Assembly (NCBI GenBank): GCA_910584435.1 | Contig: CAJUAP010000042.1 | Span: 18,191-33,678, forward strand | Source of the DNA: an uncultured Acetatifactor sp. | GTDB lineage: Bacteria; Bacillota; Clostridia; Lachnospirales; Lachnospiraceae | Direction: 5' to 3' | Length of the DNA stretch: 15,488 bases | In this document: piece by piece, positions 1 to 7,520 of the stretch | Layout of the letters: each line of letters opens with the position of its first letter | Position numbering within the stretch: position 1 is the first letter of the stretch | Translations under genes and position numbers: made by a program | The notes under the pieces: model-generated | The model's input: the letters and a program-made list of their open reading frames with translations, nothing else | Told to the model about the DNA's origin: nothing | The model's database searches: none

Positions 1-66
1 CTGTGCATCCTTACTGCTTCCTGCCGCAGCTCCTGCCTGTGCATCCTTACTGCCTCCTGCCGCAGC
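1..66 (-). repeat. 36-bp in-frame tandem repeat in kinase linker
   Basis: A 36-base unit beginning CTGTGCATCCTTACTGC is present at 1 and again at 37, with one C/T difference in the shared part. 36 bases is 12 codons, so it encodes a 12-residue repeat (SKDAQAGAAAGS-like) in the flexible linker after the pseudo-receiver. The array may continue left of the window. Confidence 0.85.
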
Positions 67-2184
67 CTGGCTGTTCTTATCTCCAGCACCCGCTTTATCC
101 TGCGGCTGTCTGCCTTCGACAACATTACAGAAATTATAACTGTACAATGGCTTATTCATGGTAAGCATCCCTTCCGGAAAATCACTCTCCGCCATAGGAT
201 TCTGCATACCACAGACCACAGCACCCAATTCTGCAAGCCTTTGCTTCTCTTCATGGCTTAAGCTGTCATATTGATCTGTGAAGCAGAACACAGGCAAATC
301 ATTATGTACCACAGCCGTTACATCTTCCTGAAAGCAAAGCCCATAACTTCCGGCAAGAACCTTTAACAGCTGATTTGCCGTTTCATTTTTCATCCTTCCC
401 AGAATCACTGCCTCACGGCCCTCCCCAATCCATGCCGCTTTGCTGCCGTCCACAATCTGCTGATGAATGGTAAAATAAAACTCGCTGCCCTCGCCGTATT
501 TGCTCTTCACACCGATATTTCCATGCATCAGCTCCACCAATTGTCTGGAAATGGACAAGCCAAGCCCCGTCCCTTCCTTGTGGTGATTCCTGCCCGTGTC
601 CACCTGCTGAAACGTGCCGAACAGTTTACCCAGATCCTCTTCCTTGATTCCCTGTCCCGTATCTCTCACCGAAACAAACAGCTCCAAATCGTCCTGCTCC
701 CTCTTGTTCACCTTAACCGTAAGACAGACATACCCTTCCTCCGTGAACTTAGTGGCATTGTTCATAAGGTTAATAATAATCTGGCGAATCCGAAGCGCAT
801 CCCCATAAAGCCTGGCCGGAATCTCCGTATCAATATCATAGAGCAGCTCCACCGGCTTTCCGCCGATGCGGTTCAAAACAATCATTCCCAGATCACTCAG
901 CATTGACATAAAATCATATGCTTCATTTACCAGCTCCATCTTCCCGGCTTCAATCTTGGACATGTCCAGTAAATCATTGACAATGGCAAGCAATGCATTG
1001 CCGGAATTACGTATATTCATCAAATACTGCCGATCCTGTTCCGGCAGATCCCTGCGCAGCATAATCTGGGTCATTCCCACAATGGCGTTCATGGGGGTGC
1101 GGATTTCATGGGATACATTGGACACAAACGCAGATTTCGCCTGATTTGCCGCATCTGCCCTCTCCTTTTCCTCCTTGACCCTCTCCATCAGCACATACTG
1201 TTCCGTAATATCCACCAATAACAGACAATACCCTGAAAGTACCCCCTTTTCCCTGACTTCCATTATTTTCTTATGATAATATTTTCCGTCAATTTGCTGA
1301 ATTTTGTCCAAATCTATAAAAAGCTCATACAGCTTCCCTGTTACGGTCTTGTTCTTACGCATGGATTTCAGCTCCGAAAATACCTTCTTGGCATAGGCAT
1401 TGGAATCCAGATAGCCATACAGCTCATCCACAATGACAAAAGCATCTCCCATCTGCTCAAACACCCATTCACGGCCGATCTCCATAACACCGAAAAATTC
1501 ATCCCTATGCACACTGATAATAATGGACAAAATGGATAAAGAAGCACAAATGGGAACCACATCAAAAGAAAAGTTAAAAAGAAGCATACAAACCAGGGAG
1601 ACACATATCACCAGCTGGGCTCCTGCCAATTTAGCAAGATTATTACGCTCCGCTGCAACCCTTACAAGGAACATGCGCACTATGGTATATATCATACCGC
1701 AAAACAGCAGAAAGCATACGATACAATACCTCAGAATATACACTATCCCTGGTGCGGACTCAATCAATACCAGCCCTAATGCCTCATTCCACTGAAACTG
1801 CAGCTTTCTAAACACCAATGGAAATCCGTTTGTAATCCATATGGAAAGCAATAATACTGCATCCAGCGAATACCACACAGCAAATAAGCCCCTCACCCAG
1901 GTATGCCGCTTCAGCCTCAGATAGGACCACAGAAACATGCCGAACATCAGATAAAACACCACATTGCCGAAGTACTCCATCTTCAGCGCAATCAACGCCC
2001 CCTCATAAGTCTTCGTCTGCAGTAAAAGCATATAGCTCCCATTGATAATCAACCCTCCCAGATTTGCCAGAAGCAGATACATTGACGCCCTGCTTTGGAG
2101 CTTCTTCACAAGGGAAACACAACCCACAAGGGGCACTAAGATTCCCACCAGCTGTATGATATGAACCAATATGTGAATTATCAT
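1..2184 (-). CDS. 7TM-PAS sensor histidine kinase, hybrid type, C-terminus off the window
   Basis: Membrane sensor kinase; the visible part is 728 codons, open at the left edge. From the N-terminus: about seven hydrophobic segments (residues 1-225, like the 7TM N-terminal region of such kinases), a PAS-like domain (about 240-330, ending VDITEQ), HisKA with SHEIRTPMN (phospho-acceptor His359), and HATPase with an N box (NLMNNATKF, near 475), G1 (DTGQGI), F box (LFGTFQQVD) and G2 (GTGLGLSIS, near 537). After the ATPase (about 575-690) is a receiver-like segment without a clear phospho-Asp context, then an Ala/Gly/Ser linker with a repeat. A further receiver domain probably follows outside the window; that is inference. 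Start ATG at 2184 has AGAGG about 8 bases upstream. It lies 66 bases after the charged-protein gene with no visible terminator, so the two are probably cotranscribed. The signal sensed cannot be read from the sequence. Confidence 0.93.
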   Translation of the reverse strand, partial: MIIHILVHIIQLVGILVPLVGCVSLVKKLQSRASMYLLLANLGGLIINGSYMLLLQTKTYEGALIALKMEYFGNVVFYLMFGMFLWSYLRLKRHTWVRGLFAVWYSLDAVLLLSIWITNGFPLVFRKLQFQWNEALGLVLIESAPGIVYILRYCIVCFLLFCGMIYTIVRMFLVRVAAERNNLAKLAGAQLVICVSLVCMLLFNFSFDVVPICASLSILSIIISVHRDEFFGVMEIGREWVFEQMGDAFVIVDELYGYLDSNAYAKKVFSELKSMRKNKTVTGKLYELFIDLDKIQQIDGKYYHKKIMEVREKGVLSGYCLLLVDITEQYVLMERVKEEKERADAANQAKSAFVSNVSHEIRTPMNAIVGMTQIMLRRDLPEQDRQYLMNIRNSGNALLAIVNDLLDMSKIEAGKMELVNEAYDFMSMLSDLGMIVLNRIGGKPVELLYDIDTEIPARLYGDALRIRQIIINLMNNATKFTEEGYVCLTVKVNKREQDDLELFVSVRDTGQGIKEEDLGKLFGTFQQVDTGRNHHKEGTGLGLSISRQLVELMHGNIGVKSKYGEGSEFYFTIHQQIVDGSKAAWIGEGREAVILGRMKNETANQLLKVLAGSYGLCFQEDVTAVVHNDLPVFCFTDQYDSLSHEEKQRLAELGAVVCGMQNPMAESDFPEGMLTMNKPLYSYNFCNVVEGRQPQDKAGAGDKNSQAAAGGSKDAQAGAAAGSSKDAQ

Positions 2185-2250
2185 TCCATTTCCTCTTTCT
2201 TAACAAAATGAACCTGCCCGTATGACGTTCCCAGGAAAACGGCTCCACCA

Positions 2251-3255
2251 TTACACACTTACATCCACGGCACCTCCGCCTGTGTCCGCCGCAGCAGCGC
2301 CCACATCTGCCACAGCCACGTCAACTACAGCCCCCACATCGATTGCTGCTGCGCTTCCCATGCTCGCAAATGCATCCATGGCCATATCCAGCGCCGGATC
2401 TCCCGTTGGTCCGCCGTAATTGGCCCCCAATCCCATTTTGCTCTCTTCGATATCCTTCTGTTCCCTGGCCTTCCGCGCCTTTTTGCGCCGCTCAAGCTCC
2501 CTGCGCAGCGCCAGTTCCCTTGCCCTGCGTTTGGCCTCTGCCGCTTTTTTACGCTTCTTCTCCATCACACCTTCTTTTTCCAGCGCTCTTATCTTTGTTT
2601 TGACCTTTCCGATCACTTTCTTCAGTTTATTCGTTGCTACTCTTATCTCCCTGATCTCCGCTCCGCTGCCCTTCACGGATCTGACCTGGATCATCAGCCT
2701 TGCTTTCATTGCTCTCAATGCCGGAATCTTCTCCATCTGTGCAATCAAAGTCAGGTCCATGGTTGCATCATACAGATTCCTGCGCTTCTTAGGGTCAAAT
2801 GCCTTCTTGATTGCCTCTGCCTGCTCCCTCAGCTGCTCAATGATACGATTGCGCTCTTCCTGCTGCTCCTTAACCCTTTGCCGTCTCTCCGCTGCTTCCT
2901 TATGCATCAGCCAGATTTGCTGTGCCGTATTCTGCTCTTCGGATTCTGCTGCCTGAGTTCGGGAGTCCTCACTCTGTGCTTTGGAATTCTCATTCCGCCC
3001 CCTGACATTGACACCCGCTGCTCCCGGATTTCCATTCTGTATCCTGTCATTGGCATCCTGCATTGCATAGTCCTGCATTGCTGGTTGTACATCCTGCCCT
3101 GCATAATTCTGCCTTGCTCCTTCCGCGCCCTGTCTCACAAGCCCCTGTTTTGCCGCGTCCGCCTGTGTCCCGGCATCAAACCTTCCTGCCATTGCCATAC
3201 CATTCCTTCTATACGAAACAGATATGCCTCTGGCAATTCCTTTCAATCCATCCAT
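2251..3255 (-). CDS. Highly charged, helical protein of unknown family (334 aa)
   Basis: I do not recognise a family. The start was set at ATG 3255 because GGAGG lies 8 bases upstream; an ATG six codons earlier is immediately before that ribosome site. Residues 1-25 begin MDGLKGIARG; about 25-105 are Q/N/G/A-rich and degenerate; about 105-285 are strongly charged with long Lys/Arg/Glu helical stretches, likely coiled coil, broken by a more hydrophobic segment (DATMDLTLIAQMEKIPALRA, near 160); the last 35 residues are almost only A, V, D and G. No signal peptide or clear transmembrane helix is seen. It has its own promoter (3322-3350) and precedes the kinase gene. A scaffold or partner for the kinase is possible but is inferred only from position. 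Confidence 0.8.
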   Translation of the reverse strand: MDGLKGIARGISVSYRRNGMAMAGRFDAGTQADAAKQGLVRQGAEGARQNYAGQDVQPAMQDYAMQDANDRIQNGNPGAAGVNVRGRNENSKAQSEDSRTQAAESEEQNTAQQIWLMHKEAAERRQRVKEQQEERNRIIEQLREQAEAIKKAFDPKKRRNLYDATMDLTLIAQMEKIPALRAMKARLMIQVRSVKGSGAEIREIRVATNKLKKVIGKVKTKIRALEKEGVMEKKRKKAAEAKRRARELALRRELERRKKARKAREQKDIEESKMGLGANYGGPTGDPALDMAMDAFASMGSAAAIDVGAVVDVAVADVGAAAADTGGGAVDVSV

Positions 3256-3321
3256 AGACCTTTCCTCCCACATCCATGTGACGCACTGCCCATACGGACA
3301 GGCTAATTCCTGTTTCTACCA

Positions 3322-3350
3322 ATTATATCGGCATAATTAACAAAAATCAA
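3322..3350 (-). promoter_or_regulatory. Sigma-A promoter for the charged protein/kinase unit
   Basis: On the minus strand the -35 is TTGATT (3350-3345), then a 17-base spacer and a perfect -10 TATAAT (3327-3322). Transcription would start near 3315, leaving about 60 bases of leader before the ATG at 3255. No competing box was noticed. Confidence 0.8.
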
Positions 3351-3362
3351 ACTATGTGGACT

Positions 3363-3395
3363 AAAAAATCATGGTTACTGCCAAATAACCATGAT
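3363..3395 (-). terminator. Rho-independent terminator of the GtrII-like gene
   Basis: A perfect 10-bp stem, ATCATGGTTA with TAACCATGAT, has an 8-base loop. On the minus strand it is followed at once by a T run. It begins 10 bases after the stop codon of the glucosyltransferase-like gene, so it separates that gene from the next promoter. Confidence 0.9.
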
Positions 3396-3405
3396 CCGTA
3401 CAATT

Positions 3406-5010
3406 TTATTTTGCATTGCCAATCTTCACATATACAATATTATCATCCAGCAAAATACTTCCCTTATCAGGGAACTGCGGCATACCTTCTACCATTTCCG
3501 AAGAAGACAGTGCTTCGTATTCCGGCCCCATCACCATATCAAGATAAAGTCCTTTTCGGTTTTTTATGACGCCATTCCAGGATTTCGCACAATTATTCCC
3601 CAAGTACCATGCACCATACAATGCATAATAATTAGAATAGGCATAATTAGGGCCAACCGAATACAGCAGACAGGAAACAGGCGTTCCCACAAACACATAA
3701 CGATAATCGCTTTGTATCAAATCTTCCTGCAGCAGCTTATCCACAATCATATCCGCAATGGTTTCAGTTGCAACCCTTCCCTCATACATGGTGTTTTGAT
3801 CGATCACAACCTGACAGATGCTTCCATAAAGGACTACGCACATAAACAAGACAAATATCCGGTAAATCACCCTGTTACCTTTATCAATTATTTTACTGCA
3901 TTTTCTGTGCAGCGGCTCATTCCCTGTTTCCTCCGTTTTCTCTTCAGGACTGTTTCCTCCACAATAAAACAGACATGGAAGCGCCGTAAGGAACAAAGCC
4001 GGTCCACATGCCATCTGCAGGGCAAGTCCAATGTCTGTCGTAATCATCAGAATGGACAAGGCTGCAGTGGGATACAGAAAAGCAACCCCCCCGAATAAGA
4101 CTGCCTTTAATTTATCCTGTTTCCATAACTTTAAAATACGAAGTATGATAAGAATGCATACCAGTACGAACATAACAGTAAAGATATGCTTTCCCTGCAT
4201 CCGGTTGATTTTATATAAAACCCCCCTGAAATACAGCGTAAAAAACTGATACACTTTATACATTGATTCCGGCAGACACTGTATGGAATTCAGAATAGAA
4301 TAACTGCTGCCGCCCTGATAATCTGACATTTCTATACCGCTTTGACGTAAATAAATATTCAGGGCAATGATGTACCCGATTCCACCCAAAACAATTCCTG
4401 TGATTGATTTTCCGCAGAAAATTAATATATTTTTCCAATTTACATTTCTGGCCAGCTTTATTAATAATGCGGTTAGAAATGCAACTGCCGTACAGCAGAT
4501 ATATGCCTGATAAGACCCCATGGAACAAACAATGCAAAGTGCTCCGGCCGAAACGGATATTATCGGCTGATTCACCTTTTCAAAGCACCACACTGCCAAT
4601 ATACTTAACAGGAACGCCACACCAAATGTCGGCGACATATAGCGATAAGACAGTTCAAAACATATTGCCGCATGGCTGAGAAACAATAATCCCGATATAA
4701 TAATGGTATATTTATCCGTAATCTGCCACAGATCAAACAGCAATAATAATCCCATCACCATCAACGCAAGTGTAATCAATGATGTATACGGATCTACACT
4801 TGTTCCGAATCTTAACCTGCTGATATACTGCCAGAACCATCTTCCTAATGAAAGCTCCCATGCTCCTGCATTATGGAAAGAGCTCTCCCATACACCATCG
4901 TTACCATTGGTGAGCTGATGAATCATAAGCTCTGCATATATCACAACTGCTCCCACAAACAATAATACAAAATGCTGAAATTTTATATTAGAAAAGTATT
5001 TTTTAAGCAT
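3406..5010 (-). CDS. GtrII-like membrane glucosyltransferase (534 aa)
   Basis: Polytopic membrane protein with roughly ten or more hydrophobic helices. The first helix is followed by an extracytoplasmic motif region (HQLTNGNDGVWESSF, residues 31-45) and GRWFWQYIS, a layout typical of the glucosyl transferase GtrII family, which adds glucosyl groups from a lipid-linked donor to surface polysaccharides. The C-terminal ~120 residues after the last helix look extracytoplasmic. Family assignment rests on recalled pattern, not alignment. No gtrA or gtrB partner is seen nearby, so donor and acceptor are unknown. The start ATG 5010 follows AAGGATGG. It appears monocistronic, with a strong promoter at 5185-5213 and a terminator 10 bases after the stop. 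It is more AT-rich than the operon at 6397-11910. Confidence 0.78.
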   Translation of the reverse strand: MLKKYFSNIKFQHFVLLFVGAVVIYAELMIHQLTNGNDGVWESSFHNAGAWELSLGRWFWQYISRLRFGTSVDPYTSLITLALMVMGLLLLFDLWQITDKYTIIISGLLFLSHAAICFELSYRYMSPTFGVAFLLSILAVWCFEKVNQPIISVSAGALCIVCSMGSYQAYICCTAVAFLTALLIKLARNVNWKNILIFCGKSITGIVLGGIGYIIALNIYLRQSGIEMSDYQGGSSYSILNSIQCLPESMYKVYQFFTLYFRGVLYKINRMQGKHIFTVMFVLVCILIILRILKLWKQDKLKAVLFGGVAFLYPTAALSILMITTDIGLALQMACGPALFLTALPCLFYCGGNSPEEKTEETGNEPLHRKCSKIIDKGNRVIYRIFVLFMCVVLYGSICQVVIDQNTMYEGRVATETIADMIVDKLLQEDLIQSDYRYVFVGTPVSCLLYSVGPNYAYSNYYALYGAWYLGNNCAKSWNGVIKNRKGLYLDMVMGPEYEALSSSEMVEGMPQFPDKGSILLDDNIVYVKIGNAK

Positions 5011-5178
5011 ATGATCCCATCCTTATTACAGTTCTTTTCCTACAGCCCATCCATATGATCTTATTCCATGCCCGAACCGCCAGAACACAGGCAATATCCA
5101 GACCATAATGCAGAATATAAAACATCTGCCCCCAGCCGACACAGCCTGGAAGAAGCTTCCATAGTGCATACTGACATG
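5003..5178 (-). other. Leader of the GtrII-like gene with two overlapping small open frames
   Basis: About 165 bases separate the predicted transcription start (near 5178) from the ATG at 5010. One frame runs ATG 5169 to TAA 5026 (47 aa, one hydrophobic segment, stop 15 bases before the main ATG) but lacks a good ribosome site. Another runs ATG 5125 to TAA 5003 (40 aa, contains GLDIACVLAVRAWNK) and overlaps the main ATG by 8 bases, with a G-rich stretch too close to its ATG. A hairpin TGGAAG-CTT-CTTCCA lies near the 5' end. It could be a coupled leader peptide, a decayed gene end, or untranslated RNA. I did not recognise a known riboswitch. Confidence 0.35.
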
Positions 5179-5184
5179 ATTTCA

Positions 5185-5213
5185 AGTATAGCATTATGAT
5201 ATTTTGATGTCAA
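5185..5213 (-). promoter_or_regulatory. Strong sigma-A promoter for the GtrII-like gene
   Basis: Minus strand: perfect -35 TTGACA (5213-5208), 17-base spacer, -10 TATACT (5190-5185). It is divergent from the promoter of the hydrolase gene, whose -35 lies about 27 bases away, so the two could share regulators. Confidence 0.85.
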
Positions 5214-5239
5214 TAGATTCCTTTTCTTGCTCTTCTTCC

Positions 5240-5268
5240 TTGCTGTTTTCTTCTGATTAGTGTATAAT
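5240..5268 (+). promoter_or_regulatory. Promoter of the MBL-fold hydrolase gene
   Basis: Plus strand: -35 TTGCTG (weak, first three bases match), 17-base spacer, perfect -10 TATAAT at 5263-5268. The start would be near 5275, giving a leader of about 50 bases before the ATG at 5329. Confidence 0.65.
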
Positions 5269-5328
5269 AATTCCACTCACAGGAATTTATAACATACTAT
5301 TACAAAACCCACTAAAAAGGATATTTCC

Positions 5329-6045
5329 ATGAAAATTACTTACATCCACCACAGCGGCTTCCTGGTGGAAACCCAGGAAGTGTATTACCTCTTCGATTAT
5401 GCCAAAGGAGAACTGCCCCGGCTGAACACAGCCAAACCTATCCTCGTGTTTGTCAGCCATGGACATACAGACCACTACAATCCCGAAGTTTTCTCCCTTC
5501 TCACCTCCCTGAAGATGGAACACATTACTGCAGTTCTATCCAATGATATCCCCGGGAAGCGGCTTCCTTCCTGCCTGAAACTAACTACACGGGAGGAATC
5601 CGGCCAGATTCGATGCCAGGGCTTTATTCCTGCCGTCAAAGTTTACCACAGCCAGGACTACGCTCTTCCTTTCCACACCCAGCTTAAGACCCTGCTCTCC
5701 ACAGACAGGGGCGTTGCCTTTTTCCTGACCTGTGCCGAAGGAACTATCTACCATGCAGGAGACTTAAACGACTGGAGCATAGAGGAAACACCGGAACAGG
5801 AGCGCCGCCAGATGACCGGCAGCTACCTTGCCTCCATCCGCGCCCTGAAAGGAAAAGCCATTGACATTGCCTTCCTGCCCTTAGATCCCAAGCTCGGAAA
5901 ATACTATGCCAAAGGCTTTCTCACATTTCTGAAGACAATTCCCGTAAAGCATGTCTACCCCATGCACTATTGGGAACAGCCGGAAATCATTACACAGTTT
6001 CTGCAGGAATACCCGGAATATGCTGATATTATTGCCACCCCGTAA
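5329..6045 (+). CDS. MBL-fold metal-dependent hydrolase (238 aa)
   Basis: Metallo-beta-lactamase superfamily protein of the small stand-alone type. The metal motif is SHGHTDHYN, giving H44, H46, D48 and H49; further likely ligands are H142/D145 in YHAGDLNDW and H213 in the late PMHYW segment. It begins MKITYIHHSGFLVE, the usual first strands of this fold. Length fits single-domain members. It should bind two metal ions and hydrolyse an ester, phosphodiester or lactone, but the substrate cannot be told. No signal peptide is present, so it is cytoplasmic. The ribosome site is AAAGGA before ATG 5329. It is monocistronic between its own promoter and a weak terminator, and the only complete plus-strand gene in the left 12 kb. 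Confidence 0.92.
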   Translation: MKITYIHHSGFLVETQEVYYLFDYAKGELPRLNTAKPILVFVSHGHTDHYNPEVFSLLTSLKMEHITAVLSNDIPGKRLPSCLKLTTREESGQIRCQGFIPAVKVYHSQDYALPFHTQLKTLLSTDRGVAFFLTCAEGTIYHAGDLNDWSIEETPEQERRQMTGSYLASIRALKGKAIDIAFLPLDPKLGKYYAKGFLTFLKTIPVKHVYPMHYWEQPEIITQFLQEYPEYADIIATP

Positions 6046-6049
6046 GTAC

Positions 6050-6081
6050 TGCCGTCTGCTCTGCCAGGACGGCAATTATTT
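6050..6081 (+). terminator. Weak rho-independent terminator after the hydrolase gene
   Basis: TGCCGTC and GACGGCA form a perfect 7-bp stem around an 11-base loop, followed by ATTATTTC. The T tract is broken, so termination may be partial. The hairpin starts 5 bases after the stop codon. Confidence 0.6.
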
Positions 6082-6396
6082 CATATGTAACTATAATTTT
6101 TATAAAACTTGTTATCATTGATATATTTGCTGTAGCAAATCATATTCTGCCAGGGACTTGTAAAGGGAAGCTTTATACCTTCTGCTTAATAATTCTTCAC
6201 ATAAGCGCATCCATCTAATACTGTAACATTAAAACATATCACTGCTGACTTTGCAGTAAACTTTCCCTTTACATGGATATCGCAATACCCGTTTATCCTG
6301 ATTTCAACAGATTTATTCGTGTATATCTCTCCGTCTTCCCAATAGCATTTTGGCCAGAATTCCAATCTTCCGGTCTGCTTTTCCTACCCATTGTCA
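6082..6396. other. Gene-poor stretch between convergent units
   Basis: This region separates the hydrolase gene from the end of the minus-strand operon. It contains a short palindromic ATTTGCT/AGCAAAT hairpin (about 6125-6140) and an exact 11-base inverted repeat, TGTAAAGGGAA at 6159-6169 and its complement at 6263-6273. No convincing T-tailed terminator for the minus operon was found here. Its only protein-like content is the open frame at 6186-6383. Confidence 0.5.
6186..6383 (-). pseudogene. Possible C-terminal gene remnant without a start
   Basis: A 65-codon open frame follows a TAG at 6386-6384 and ends at TAA 6188-6186. It has no usable start codon with a ribosome site. The translation has an alternating hydrophobic pattern suggesting beta strands (SVEIRINGYCDIHVKGKF, then AVICFNVTVLDG). 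It could be the tail of a decayed gene or a chance frame. I do not recognise it. Confidence 0.25.
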
Positions 6397-7494
6397 TCAG
6401 GCGCGGGTTTCAGTCTGCAGGACTGCCTCCCTGGCATACAATGCCGCATTCCTCATGTTCTGTTCTATCTCGGCCTCTGTCACCTGACGCTTCACCCTGC
6501 CGGGGCTGCCGATTACCAGCGAATTATCCGGAATGACCATACCCTGTGTCACCAGGGTGCCTGCACCAATGATACAGTTCTTCCCGATACGGCAGCCATT
6601 CATAAGTATGGAACCCATGCCGATCAAACTGTTATCCCCAACGCTGCATCCATGAAGAATCGCACCATGCCCCACCGTTACATTTTCCCCGATTTCCACC
6701 GGATAACCGGCATCTACATGTACCACACAATTATCCTGGATATTGCTTCCGCTGCCAATCCGAATTGAAGCCCTGTCCCCACGCACTACGGCGTGATACC
6801 AGACACTGGCCGACTCTCCTATCCACACATTGCCGGATACCACTGCCCCCGGTGCAATAAAATACTTTGCGTCTGGCGCTGCCATGTCTCGGGAATGCCG
6901 CCGTGATGCTTCCTCTTGAAAATGCATTTGCGGCATTTCCTCCTGAGGACACTGGGGACACCGCTGCGGCTCCTCCTGTGAATGCCTTCGCAACGCCTCC
7001 CGAGAATGCCACTGCAGCCGGTGCAGCTCTCCCTCCTGCTGCATGTGCGCAAACCCGTTCTGCCGCAGGGCCTCATAGAGTACAATGGCCACAGCATTGG
7101 ACAAATTCAGAGAGCGAATGGCCGGTAACATAGGAATACGAATGCAGTGCGCTTCATGCTCCACCAGAATTTCCTCCGGAATTCCGGCGCTTTCCTTGCC
7201 AAACATAATGTAATCATCCGGCCCGTAATCCACTTCCGTATAAGTATACCTGGCTTTCGTTGTCGCCATCCAGATGGTCACTCCCGGATGAGCCGCCTGA
7301 AACTCCGTAAAATTTACGTACCTGTGCACTTCAAGCTGATGCCAGTAATCCATCCCTGCACGTTTGATTGACTTTTCATCCAGACGAAACCCCAATGGCT
7401 CTATCAAGTGCAGGGGCGTACCTGTCGCCACACAGGTACGCCCAATATTCCCGGTATTTCCCGGTATCTCCGGCTGATGCAAAATAATGTGCAT
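6397..7494 (-). CDS. trmL: Fusion of tRNA (cytidine/uridine-34 2'-O)-methyltransferase TrmL with a gamma-carbonic-anhydrase-like domain
   Basis: Residues 1-155 are a full SPOUT methyltransferase of the TrmL type, which 2'-O-methylates the wobble base of tRNA-Leu using S-adenosylmethionine: NTGNIGRTC (13-21), MFGKESAGIPEEI (97-109) and the knot motif IPMLPAIRSLNLSNAVA (120-136). Residues 162-204 are a Gln/Glu/His/Arg-rich linker made of degenerate repeats. Residues 207-365 are a left-handed beta-helix protein of the gamma carbonic anhydrase family, with R238 and D240, NIQDN (251-255) and three putative zinc histidines H259, H276 and H281. Both halves look intact with no frameshift. The start ATG 7494 follows a strong GAAGGAGGAG. 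It is the last gene of the operon, 26 bases after the aminotransferase. The two activities have no known direct link, and carbonic anhydrase activity is not proven. Confidence 0.93.
   Translation of the reverse strand: MHIILHQPEIPGNTGNIGRTCVATGTPLHLIEPLGFRLDEKSIKRAGMDYWHQLEVHRYVNFTEFQAAHPGVTIWMATTKARYTYTEVDYGPDDYIMFGKESAGIPEEILVEHEAHCIRIPMLPAIRSLNLSNAVAIVLYEALRQNGFAHMQQEGELHRLQWHSREALRRHSQEEPQRCPQCPQEEMPQMHFQEEASRRHSRDMAAPDAKYFIAPGAVVSGNVWIGESASVWYHAVVRGDRASIRIGSGSNIQDNCVVHVDAGYPVEIGENVTVGHGAILHGCSVGDNSLIGMGSILMNGCRIGKNCIIGAGTLVTQGMVIPDNSLVIGSPGRVKRQVTEAEIEQNMRNAALYAREAVLQTETRA
6886..7011 (-). repeat. Degenerate repeats coding the TrmL/gamma-CA linker
   Basis: On the minus strand, units of roughly 25-33 bases start with GGCATTC-like sequence and contain GGGAGG, AGGAGG, AGGAGG or AGAGG. 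They encode about nine-residue repeats such as RHSQEEPQR and MHFQEEASR. The copies have diverged. The pattern suggests repeat expansion that created or lengthened the inter-domain linker. Confidence 0.65.
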
Positions 7495-7520
7495 TCCGCT
7501 CCTCCTTCAACTGCATTCTC

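Noticed and set aside
1..66. CRISPR-like repeat at the left edge
   Set aside because: The unit is directly tandem without spacers, is a multiple of three, and lies in frame within the kinase gene.
463..2956. Long plus-strand frames opposite the kinase and charged-protein genes (e.g. 463-906, 2420-2956)
   Set aside because: They lack ribosome sites and protein-like domains, and lie antisense to genes with clear motifs and starts.
5003..5194. 63-aa minus frame starting at 5194 as a real gene
   Set aside because: Its start codon overlaps the -10 box of the predicted promoter, so that ATG would not be in the transcript; only shorter forms inside the leader remain possible.
6867..7133. Ala/Pro-rich plus frame and Ala/Gly-rich minus frame across the TrmL-CA linker
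   Set aside because: Both are side effects of the repetitive linker sequence; the fusion frame has intact domains on both sides.
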